Source: Nitrososphaerota archaeon | GTDB lineage: Archaea; Thermoproteota; Nitrososphaeria; Nitrososphaerales; UBA57 | Length of the DNA stretch: 64,000 nucleotides | Assembly (NCBI GenBank): GCA_024860875.1 | Contig: JACPSZ010000017.1 | Coordinates: 62,001-126,000 of the forward strand | Reading direction: 5' to 3' | In this document: piece by piece, positions 56,421-64,000 of the stretch | How positions within the stretch are numbered: the stretch's first letter is position 1 | Layout: each line of letters opens with the position of its first letter | Position numbers and translations under genes: made by a program | The notes under the pieces: generated by a model | Told to the model about the DNA's origin: nothing | The model's input: only the letters and a program-made list of their open reading frames with translations | The model's database searches: none

Positions 56421-56442
56421 CCGAGTATAGGCATGTCTGCTG

Positions 56443-56967
56443 TTGGAAATCTCCGACTCTCGCATCGGACTGCTAAATCGCACAAGGCATAAGCCCGAAC
56501 ATGTTAGGTTAAACTTCTATTTAGCTGTCAAACAAATATTCTGTCGTATGCTAGGCCCTTCTACCACCCAAAGTATAAGGTTCTTTTCGCTGGAATTTTT
56601 CAACAATATGGTAGACCAGCTTAATGCTGATGAGTCACTGGCCAAGGTTACAAAAGGAATGAATACAAACTTGCTGCTTTCTTGCGCCGAAATTTCAGCA
56701 TTTTATATAATAGATATTAAAGAAGGAAGACTCTCGGTAAAACAGGCATCGAGCAACCAGGTAGCAGAATTTGCCTTTTCTGCGTCTTATAATGAATGGG
56801 AGAAGATAGCGAAAGGCCAAGCGAAGATACCTAGCGAAGTGATTTCTGGGAGGATAAAATTCAAAGGTTCGATGCCCAAGATGCTACTATATCTAAACAA
56901 GGTTTTGGGCCTTGAGAGCAAGATAATGAAGGCGATTAATTCAATGAATCTGGATTTTAATCCCTAA
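56443..56967 (+). CDS. SCP2-like small protein (start uncertain, probably ATG near 56608)
   Basis: SAFYIIDIKEGRLSVKQASSNQVAEFAFSASYNEWEKIAKGQAKIPSEVISGRIKFKGSMPKMLLYLNKV. Confidence 0.6.
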   Translation: MEISDSRIGLLNRTRHKPEHVRLNFYLAVKQIFCRMLGPSTTQSIRFFSLEFFNNMVDQLNADESLAKVTKGMNTNLLLSCAEISAFYIIDIKEGRLSVKQASSNQVAEFAFSASYNEWEKIAKGQAKIPSEVISGRIKFKGSMPKMLLYLNKVLGLESKIMKAINSMNLDFNP

Positions 56968-57004
56968 CAGGTAAGGTATAATGCTATTCTGCACCTAATC
57001 CTCT

Positions 57005-57952
57005 ATGATGGGCATGAACAGGTTAACCATCTATACCTCATTCTCCTTCCTCCTTGACAGTTTCGATCTGGCTCTCAGGCAGAAGTACAAGGACTACCAC
57101 TTCCATATAGTGACTTTCAGAGATCACCCTGCTAGACTTCTTGAACAGATAACCAAGGAGGCAAAGGTAGGCGTTCCTACGGCTGATTTGGTAATAGCAC
57201 CGCACTGGATGACTTTAGACCTTCAGGTTAGAGGGCTTTTGAGAAAATATGATTCAAGCGAATTTGGTGCGTTTTCAAAGGAATTCTACGATCCCAAAGG
57301 CGCATGGGCAGCGATGGCACTTTCCCCTGTCGGCCTAGCTTACAATACTGAACTTGTTAGCGAAGAAGACTCTCCAAAGACGATTGAACAGGTTTTAGAT
57401 GATAAATGGCGTAACAAGCTGGCAGTTCATTCTATAATTCAGAATATAGAGGGAAGGATGGGCCTTGCCTACCTCGTTACTTTGAAGAGAATAGTCGGAG
57501 AGAAAAAGTGGGACGAGTTTATCCAGAGGCTGAGCGCTCTAAAGCCCAAAGCATACGAATGCATGCCTGAAATGGCATTAAGGGTTGGAATGGGTGAGAA
57601 ACATGTCGGCTTTCCTGCAACATTAGCATGCATATCATACTATCTTGATGTTCAGAACAGACCTGTTGCGTTTAGGCAGCCGCAGGATATCGTGCCTTTA
57701 GTTACATTCTCACCCTCCATAGGATTGGTAAAGAACGGGGAGAGCCCAGAGATTGCAGAAATGGCCTTCGATTTTGCACTTTCAGAAGAGTGGCAGAATA
57801 TGATTGGAGGGTTTGGAGGCAAAATCCCTGCTAGGAATGGTATTGCTGAAGAGGGAAGGATACCAGATGGAGCTACATATTTCCCGACATACGATGATGT
57901 CACGCAGCATTCGAAGTATCTACAGATACTCAAAGGCAGGCTTGGAGAATAG
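57005..57952 (+). CDS. Substrate-binding-fold protein without signal peptide, paralog of 3540..4508
   Basis: LTIYTSFSFLLDSFDLALRQKYKDYHFHIVTFRDHPARLLEQITKEAKVGVPTADLVIAPHWMTLDLQVRGLLRKYDSSEF. Confidence 0.8.
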   Translation: MMGMNRLTIYTSFSFLLDSFDLALRQKYKDYHFHIVTFRDHPARLLEQITKEAKVGVPTADLVIAPHWMTLDLQVRGLLRKYDSSEFGAFSKEFYDPKGAWAAMALSPVGLAYNTELVSEEDSPKTIEQVLDDKWRNKLAVHSIIQNIEGRMGLAYLVTLKRIVGEKKWDEFIQRLSALKPKAYECMPEMALRVGMGEKHVGFPATLACISYYLDVQNRPVAFRQPQDIVPLVTFSPSIGLVKNGESPEIAEMAFDFALSEEWQNMIGGFGGKIPARNGIAEEGRIPDGATYFPTYDDVTQHSKYLQILKGRLGE

Positions 57953-57988
57953 TAAGAAAAGTGTCGAGGCCGGTTCCGGTACAGCGTC

Positions 57989-58090
57989 GGCATGCATGAC
58001 CCATCTATCGCAACTAAGCAAAGCAACTCGTCTCTCACCTTTGTTTATATATGCTCCCCCTAGACGGGGATCGTGCAGGCGGGCGGGCGT
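57989..58090. repeat. Dispersed GC-rich repeat, copy A
   Basis: About 93% identical by eye to reverse complement of 22714..22816; contains TTTATATATG and hairpin CCCC-CTAGAC-GGGG. Confidence 0.85.
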
Positions 58091-58114
58091 CCTTGATGAG
58101 AGTGAATTAGGGAT

Positions 58115-58181
58115 GGAGGGAAGTGTGTTTCATGACTCTAAAGTGTCCATGGATCTCCCATGGCACCATGCACCTACCTCC
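58115..58181. ncRNA. Candidate structured RNA element, copy 2
   Basis: GGAGGgaaGTG/CACctaCCTCC encloses TGTTTCATGACTC, hairpin CCATGG-ATCTC-CCATGG and CACCATG; same loops as 16253..16335. Confidence 0.5.
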
Positions 58182-58254
58182 GTCTAGTCAATTGATAGAA
58201 ATTCCTCTAAATAAGCAGGATGGATCATTTGTCTATTTGCAAGAATTATGGAGG

Positions 58255-58271
58255 GCCCTCCATTAGAGGGC
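58255..58271 (-). terminator. Hairpin GCCCTC-TAATG-GAGGGC abutting PQQ dehydrogenase stop codon
   Basis: Perfect 6-bp stem right after the stop. Confidence 0.35.
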
Positions 58272-58272
58272 T

Positions 58273-60459
58273 TTATGCCTTCTTCCTTCTGGTGAATAGT
58301 ACTCCGGCCACCACTATGAGAATTAGTCCCACGCCTACTACAGCGTAAGAGATTGGACTTACAGTCTCCACCGTTACTTCCTTCACGACTTCTTTTGGAA
58401 CCTCTTTTATCACTTCTTTGGGTACTTCTTTGATAACTTCCTTGACGACTGGTTCAGGTATTTTATCCGGCAGACCTAGGGCAACAAGAGTACCATCAAC
58501 AGGTGATGCCACGGCAGGTCCTAGCACAAGACCTCCGCCACCGCCAACATGCAGGAAGATCTTCATCTTTCCATTTTTGTCTGCCCCTGTTGTTGGCATC
58601 ACATTCACAGGTATGCCAAAGAACCTCTCATTGAGGAGTTTCCCAGTCTCCGCATCGTAGAATCTCAAGTTTCCATCACCAGCATAGGCCAAAACCATTC
58701 CTCCAGTTACGCTTAGTCCTCCTCTGAACCCGAAACCGTCAATTCTGCTGGTCCACTTCGACTTGCCAGTATTGACATCGACGGCCCAAATATTCGTGTT
58801 TGTCCTGTCAGCGTATTTTGGATCAGCGTAGTGTCTTTGGACGTTACCTTGATTACCAAAGTCCCTAACCGGCGTGATTGTTAGAGTTCTGGGTTCGTTT
58901 AATGAGGCTACATAGACGTACTTGCCGTCATAGGCTATGTCCGATTCTATGCAGAATGTGTAGCAGATGCTAAATAGAGGAGTGGTCTTTGGATAGTGAG
59001 GCCATGGTTTGGCCATATCTTGTTTTGTCATTCTGCAACAGGCATCGGGACCTCTCGGATTGTTATTTTGATCCACTCCGTAGTTAAGTTCAGTATTCCT
59101 CACTGTTGTAGGAGGATCAAATACCCAGAATGGCTTTCCATTCGTTGCGTCGAGTGCAAATACCTGTCCGCTCTTGCAACTCTTTATGTACGCTTTCTTT
59201 CCTTGCACCTGTCCTATAATGCCGGCCCATGAGCAGTCATAGTCCCACAGGTCATGAGGTACTGATTGGAACCACCACACAAGCTTCCCTGTTCTAACAT
59301 CGTGTGCAGTATAGCCGCTACCATGCAATCCTGGCCCATATTTGTGTGTCATGTTTGGATAAGGTCCTTGGTCTCCCCAGCCCAAGTATACAATTCCTAA
59401 TTCAGGATCAAGAGGATAGTTACCCCATACTGCAGAACCATGATTGGTAGCTGTATGCATCTTTCCGAATGTTTTAGACCCTGGTACTAGATCCATTCCA
59501 TCGTTCTTTACAACGTCATCAGCAACATCCGTGCATTTTGTCGCGAGGTATGTTGGTTCTCTATCCCTTGCCGGATGATTTATGCCCTCCAGATATCTCG
59601 GATACTCGAAGTACCAGCCATTGCCATTTGCAGCTTTACATTGGTTGATTGCCCAGTCAGGATCGCCTTGAGCTGGAGGCGCCGTAAAGACCCTGTAAAG
59701 CCTCTTAGGGTTCTGAGGATCACTCATATCGAATCCCGTTACGAATGATCTTCCTCCTGATCCACTTCCTCCCGCTACCGGGAAGAACATTATGTTACCC
59801 AGAAACTTCGGTGGATGAGAACCTGCTCCAGACATGAATCCTTGATTACCTAAAGAGCCGACGATTCTCTTCGCAGGATCACCGAACTCCGCATTCGTAC
59901 CGCATATCTGCTCTGTCGTTAGCGTCCAGGCAGTTTTCCCGGTTTTTGCATCTACCGCATAGAGCTCGCAGGCTCCCATGCTATTGGTTATAAGCCAGCC
60001 CTTATCACGATAGTAGTTTATCGCATGCACATGGGCACCAGCTCTTGAAAGCCATGGGTAAGTTGCTATTTGCTTTGCGGAATCGAACACAGTGCCGTAG
60101 GTGTTATTCCACAATAACTTGCCTGTAGCCGCATCTATAGCGAGTATTCTTCTATCATTCATGGCTACATACAAAGTGCCGTCGACGATTATTACAGGAG
60201 CACCGGTACCAAAGCCTTGTCCAATCTTTGCGTCCGGAGGAGAACGAACATAGGGATAAATCCACTTTGTTTCCAAATGTTGCACATTATCTTTTGTAAT
60301 CTGAGTTTGTGGATTGTAGCTCCCACCTAACTGAGCCGAATTGATAAATTCCCAGTTTACGCCTTGAAGCTGTTGGGCCTGTGCCATTGGCAGGAATGCG
60401 GCAGGGATGAGTAGAACTCCTACGATTAACAGACTCGATATTAACATATTGCGAGCCAT
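58273..60459 (-). CDS. PQQ-dependent dehydrogenase (large type) with VIKEVP stalk and C-terminal TM anchor
   Basis: Close paralog of 16408..18765; signal peptide; PPAQGDPDWAINQ; stalk VVKEVIKEVPKEVIKEVPKEVVKEV; TM plus TRRKKA. Confidence 0.93.
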   Translation of the reverse strand: MARNMLISSLLIVGVLLIPAAFLPMAQAQQLQGVNWEFINSAQLGGSYNPQTQITKDNVQHLETKWIYPYVRSPPDAKIGQGFGTGAPVIIVDGTLYVAMNDRRILAIDAATGKLLWNNTYGTVFDSAKQIATYPWLSRAGAHVHAINYYRDKGWLITNSMGACELYAVDAKTGKTAWTLTTEQICGTNAEFGDPAKRIVGSLGNQGFMSGAGSHPPKFLGNIMFFPVAGGSGSGGRSFVTGFDMSDPQNPKRLYRVFTAPPAQGDPDWAINQCKAANGNGWYFEYPRYLEGINHPARDREPTYLATKCTDVADDVVKNDGMDLVPGSKTFGKMHTATNHGSAVWGNYPLDPELGIVYLGWGDQGPYPNMTHKYGPGLHGSGYTAHDVRTGKLVWWFQSVPHDLWDYDCSWAGIIGQVQGKKAYIKSCKSGQVFALDATNGKPFWVFDPPTTVRNTELNYGVDQNNNPRGPDACCRMTKQDMAKPWPHYPKTTPLFSICYTFCIESDIAYDGKYVYVASLNEPRTLTITPVRDFGNQGNVQRHYADPKYADRTNTNIWAVDVNTGKSKWTSRIDGFGFRGGLSVTGGMVLAYAGDGNLRFYDAETGKLLNERFFGIPVNVMPTTGADKNGKMKIFLHVGGGGGLVLGPAVASPVDGTLVALGLPDKIPEPVVKEVIKEVPKEVIKEVPKEVVKEVTVETVSPISYAVVGVGLILIVVAGVLFTRRKKA

Positions 60460-60522
60460 TTGGGAGGCATATAGGCCTATGATATTTAAACACGATGTTG
60501 AAATTGAGTACCCGTTTAGGAG

Positions 60523-60611
60523 TGCCGAGGGCCGGATTTGAACCGACGACAGCCCGGTCTTCAGCCGGGTGCTCTCCGTAGCCCATCTTTGTCAGGCTGA
60601 GCTACCTCGGC
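60523..60611 (-). tRNA. tRNA-Phe(GAA) with 15-nt noncanonical D-loop intron
   Basis: GCCGAGG/CCTCGGC acceptor, CCCGG-CTGAAGA-CCGGG anticodon arm, GGTTCAAATCC T-arm; D-loop insertion ACAAAGATGGGCTAC (60578..60592) flanked by AGCC/GGCT helix and 3-nt bulges TGA and ACG. Confidence 0.9.
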
Positions 60612-60731
60612 ACGCAAGGTCAAAATTCGCATTTCAAGCTCATTAAAGCGTTTCTGAACCAACACTTCTGGTAGAACATTTCGAATGTTGTCCCAAATCA
60701 CTTATGTTAAGCCTTGATATCCTAAATCCCA

Positions 60732-61130
60732 ATGCAAAAGATCAGAATCATTTTTGCAATCATAGGCATTGTCATTCTTGTAGGACTTTATTTCGCAGTA
60801 TCCCCGCCAATCCAACAGCAAGGTAAAGGAGGACTAGAAGAATTCGAGTTAGAGATAAAGAATCGAAAACTTACCTTAAGCCCTCCAATTATCAAATTGG
60901 TGCAGGGTGACGAAGTAACATTTAGAATCAGAGCTGATGAAGGAGGCGAGTTCCATATCCACACCTACGATGAAGAGATTGGGGTAGAACTTGGTAAGAT
61001 TAGTACGATCAGGTTCAACGCTACACTTGTAGGTCGTTATGATATAGAGTGGCATCTTCCCAAGCAACCCGGCCAAGAGGAAGGCGAGCACATAGTAATT
61101 GGAGCTATAGAGGTATCTCCTATTGGCTGA
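60732..61130 (+). CDS. Anchored cupredoxin-like-fold protein
   Basis: N-terminal TM; LSPPIIKLVQGDEVTFRIRADEGGEFHIHTYDEEIGVELGKISTIRFNATLVGRYDIEWHLP. Confidence 0.6.
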   Translation: MQKIRIIFAIIGIVILVGLYFAVSPPIQQQGKGGLEEFELEIKNRKLTLSPPIIKLVQGDEVTFRIRADEGGEFHIHTYDEEIGVELGKISTIRFNATLVGRYDIEWHLPKQPGQEEGEHIVIGAIEVSPIG

Positions 61131-62641
61131 TGCAGATGAAGAGCGAAAAATTCCTCTACGGAGTTTTAGTATTTCTTCTAATTTTTCAATTTGAATATGC
61201 AAGCGCTCATGGGTTCGGAGCGAAGGCAGACCTGCCTATACCTGCATATCTCTATTGGTTTGGCGGAGGAGCAGCTGTAGTTGTCTCATTTATCGTGATA
61301 AGTCTTTTTGTTGGGAAGAGCAACAAAATCAATGACGATTACAGAAGATATGACATCTTAAAGTCCTCATGGGTCAGGAAACTTTGGAAGAATAAGATTC
61401 TCCTTTACCTGATAAAAATACCCCCAGTTGGTCTACTCTTCCTTTCTGTAGCAACTGGACTCTTCGGCTCCCAATTTCCTGACCTCAATTTTACTCCCAC
61501 ATTTGTTTGGGTGATTTGGTGGGTAGGTTTCAGCGTTTTGCATGTGCTTGTTGGAAATATATGGGCGCTAGTCAACCCTTGGAAGACTCTTTTTGAAATC
61601 GTTGGGCTCGGTAGATGGAATGGCATCTTCGAATATCCCAAAAGACTTGGGACATGGCCTGCATTTGCCCTCTTCTTTCTTTTTGTTTGGATAGAATTGA
61701 TCTTCCCTGCCAGTGCAAATCCACAAAGTTTGGCAATGGTAATTCGTGGATATTCTATTATCGCTTTGCTGGGCATGTACCTCTTTGGGAAAAATATCTG
61801 GCTACGGTATGGCGAACCATTCTCTGTGTTCTTCAGGTTCCTATCAATGATGGCTCCTACAGAGGTGAGGGTGAAAGACATGACGCTATGCGAAGCGTGC
61901 AAACTAGACTGTAGCAGAAACGAAGGTTTGTGCATAAATTGCTACGAGTGTGCAGCAAAGGCTTCTGAGATAGAGTTGAACCTAAGGCCCTTTGCCATAG
62001 GCCTGCTGCAAGAGCGAAGGATAAGTTTTGACCAAGCCGCATTCATCATACTAATGCTCTCCAGCGTGTCATTTGATGGGCTCATAAGGACTCTCGCATG
62101 GTATAATTTCATAGGGCTTGATCCATTTGCTGGGAGTGAAAGATTAGCCGTTCTTCAGGTAAATACTCTAGGTCTTTTCGGAGTGTTTCTTTTCTTCGTT
62201 GGAATATACTATGCTTTTGTCTATCTAGTAAAACTGTTCTCAGGATACAAAGGGTCACCAAAAGGTTTGGCGCTGACATTTGTCCTTTCTCTTTTGCCCA
62301 TAGCCATGGTATACCAGTTTGCTCATTATTCGACCTATCTACTGATCAACGGGCAGCAGATAATTATTCTCCTTTCTGATCCATTTGGGTATGGTTGGGA
62401 TATTTTTGGAACTAAGAATTACACGGTATTTAGATCCCTTGACTTCCTCGCAGTCTGGAACTATCAGGTTCTTCTTATAGTCATGGGACACATGTTAGCA
62501 GTTTACATTGCACACAAAATAGCCCTTGGAGTCTTGGGAAGCCATAAGACCGTGATAAAGAGCCAATACCCTATAATGATACTTATGGTAATTTATACCA
62601 TAGTGGGCTTATGGTTACTTTCCACGCCCAGCTTAGGCTAA
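61130..62641 (+). CDS. Polytopic membrane protein with Cys-rich insert, function unknown
   Basis: Many TMs; insert MTLCEACKLDCSRNEGLCINCYECAAKASE. Start at 61130 preferred over 61049. Confidence 0.65.
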   Translation: MQMKSEKFLYGVLVFLLIFQFEYASAHGFGAKADLPIPAYLYWFGGGAAVVVSFIVISLFVGKSNKINDDYRRYDILKSSWVRKLWKNKILLYLIKIPPVGLLFLSVATGLFGSQFPDLNFTPTFVWVIWWVGFSVLHVLVGNIWALVNPWKTLFEIVGLGRWNGIFEYPKRLGTWPAFALFFLFVWIELIFPASANPQSLAMVIRGYSIIALLGMYLFGKNIWLRYGEPFSVFFRFLSMMAPTEVRVKDMTLCEACKLDCSRNEGLCINCYECAAKASEIELNLRPFAIGLLQERRISFDQAAFIILMLSSVSFDGLIRTLAWYNFIGLDPFAGSERLAVLQVNTLGLFGVFLFFVGIYYAFVYLVKLFSGYKGSPKGLALTFVLSLLPIAMVYQFAHYSTYLLINGQQIIILLSDPFGYGWDIFGTKNYTVFRSLDFLAVWNYQVLLIVMGHMLAVYIAHKIALGVLGSHKTVIKSQYPIMILMVIYTIVGLWLLSTPSLG

Positions 62642-62773
62642 AAGGCAGGACCTTCACCATCGATCGTGCTGTAGTTATGAGACATGTTGGATTCGATATT
62701 TACATATTTGGAAATAGGATATAAGATTCTGATGATCTATATACAAAAGAAAATCGACTTGCATAGATGCACG

Positions 62774-63277
62774 ATGAAGATTTTTGCAACTGCGTTACTG
62801 TTGGTCATTGGAATCAGTTTCTTCCATCCAGCAGACGCCCACATAGCAGGCGGCTTGACCAGAGATGTTGGACAATATAGAGTCCAGTTCATCTCCCAGC
62901 CCCAGTTCCCCTTCGAGAACGAAAGGGTGATTTTGTTTTTCAACATCCAAAATAACACTAATGGCCTAGACCTCTACAACCAGACAGCATCAGTAACTAT
63001 CCTGAGAGACGGAAACGTAATCGAAAAGTTTCCACTATATAATGCGGCTTATGCTAATGTCATGCTAAATTACACCTTTCCTGGTGCAGGTACATATACT
63101 ATAAGCGTGGAGGTGCTCTCTGCATCAACACCGGTGGAAGCAGATTTTCCGATAGAGGTCAGCGGCGGCAGCACATCTTTGTATATCATGGCCATGGTAG
63201 CTGCAGGCTTGATAACAGCAATTATCATGGTACCTGTCTTCAGAAAGAGGAAGATAAAAAATGAAAAAGACGCTTGA
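62774..63277 (+). CDS. Exported Ig-like protein with C-terminal TM anchor, in copper-associated cluster
   Basis: Signal MKIFATALLLVIGISFFHPADAHIAGG; C-terminal TM IMAMVAAGLITAIIMVPVFRKRK. Internal ATG preferred. Confidence 0.65.
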   Translation: MKIFATALLLVIGISFFHPADAHIAGGLTRDVGQYRVQFISQPQFPFENERVILFFNIQNNTNGLDLYNQTASVTILRDGNVIEKFPLYNAAYANVMLNYTFPGAGTYTISVEVLSASTPVEADFPIEVSGGSTSLYIMAMVAAGLITAIIMVPVFRKRKIKNEKDA

Positions 63278-63626
63278 AATTTCTGTAGGAATCTGTGCCG
63301 CCACAGGTTTAGTACTAGTTGGACTCTGGTGGAATGGAATTCTCTACGATTGGATTACGCCTCCAAACAACGTTATAATATGGAGCTATGGCTTCCATCC
63401 TCCTGATATTGCTGTAAAGAAAGGCTCTACAGTCATTTGGGAGAACCTCGACCCTGTTCCCCACAAGATACAGTCAGGAAAGCCAGAAAATTCCACGAAA
63501 CTATTCGAGTCTGGTTTGATGTACGAGCGTGATAAGTTTCAGCATACTTTCAATGACGTAGGCACTTACGAATATTATTGCGTGCCGCATCCTTTGATGA
63601 AAGCAAGAATAGTAGTACTTCCATAG
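63261..63626 (+). CDS. Anchored plastocyanin-like cupredoxin
   Basis: FHPPDIAVKKGSTVIWENLDPVPHKIQS; VGTYEYYCVPHPLMKARIVV. Confidence 0.88.
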   Translation: MKKTLEISVGICAATGLVLVGLWWNGILYDWITPPNNVIIWSYGFHPPDIAVKKGSTVIWENLDPVPHKIQSGKPENSTKLFESGLMYERDKFQHTFNDVGTYEYYCVPHPLMKARIVVLP

Positions 63627-63655
63627 TCAAATAGAGTTTCAACAGCAACAACTTA

Positions 63656-64000
63656 ATGTCTGAAGGACCAAGGTTTGGCCCTGATTTTCAAGATGTTGAC
63701 TCCAGACTTTACAAAGCTGAATACGGTGCCATTACACTCGCATTTATTGCATACTTGATTTGGCGAGGTCTGTATGCAGGAGGAATGGATTTATTGCAGA
63801 TTGTGTTCTGGATTTTGTTCCCAGACCTTATGGCATTCATCCCAATCGGTCTTTCTTCCAGTAGGAGAGAATGGCCGAGCGGGGCCCTATTTTGTACAAC
63901 ATTCCGCATAGCGTCCTAATCTGGGGTCTGCCATTCGTTATTGTATGGGCTGCCCTCCAAACTCCCAGTTGGCCCATTTTGGGCTGGCTTGTGCACATTA
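63656..64000 (+). pseudogene. DUF4260-like membrane protein with apparent frameshift near 63880 (truncated by window end)
   Basis: Frame 1 ends ...SSSRREWPSGALFCTTFRIAS*; from 63883 the neighbouring frame reads GPILYNIPHSVLIWGLPFVIVWAALQTPSWPILGWLVHI and stays open to the window end. Confidence 0.55.

Noticed and set aside
58090-58130. C/D-box sRNA suggested by TTGATGA near the conserved element
   Set aside because: No convincing D box (CUGA) or C'/D' pair at expected spacing in either copy.
61405-61935. 176-aa minus-strand ORF
   Set aside because: Antisense to a polytopic membrane gene; composition typical of a shadow ORF.

Overview
64 kb of archaeal chromosome. I infer a Thaumarchaeota-like lineage from the intron-bearing tRNAs, the cupredoxins and the leaderless gene style; this was not verified. 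The window is dominated by: (i) four membrane-anchored PQQ (quinoprotein) dehydrogenases, a stand-alone PqqC, several cupredoxins and three substrate-binding-protein-fold proteins without a signal peptide; (ii) a molybdenum cofactor cluster (moeA, moaC, moaB, moaE, two moaD-like, moaA) next to a NarK transporter, a SUOX-family molybdoprotein and a NirA-type reductase fused to a Rieske domain, a candidate unconventional nitrate-assimilation module; (iii) an HxlR-regulated mercury island (merA, Cys-rich membrane proteins, a 34-aa MCDCC peptide) with a shared 19-nt operator in front of each transcription unit; (iv) copper and redox clusters (cupredoxins, CopD-like, CcdA-like, TrxB, thioredoxin, TlpA-DUF3179) with C2H2 zinc-finger microproteins. 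RNA genes: tRNA-Lys(UUU) with a 14-nt canonical intron and tRNA-Phe(GAA) with a 15-nt D-loop intron, plus a degenerate tRNA-Lys 5' half. Most interesting unexplained structures: a two-copy covarying RNA-like element 3' of the two large PQQ dehydrogenases; a MITE family (TIR GGTTCTGATAA, 8-bp TSDs) with two complete copies; and a dispersed GC-rich repeat, one copy of which lies inside a MITE. No CRISPR array, rRNA or transposase was seen. Coordinates, homology calls and alignments were made by eye.
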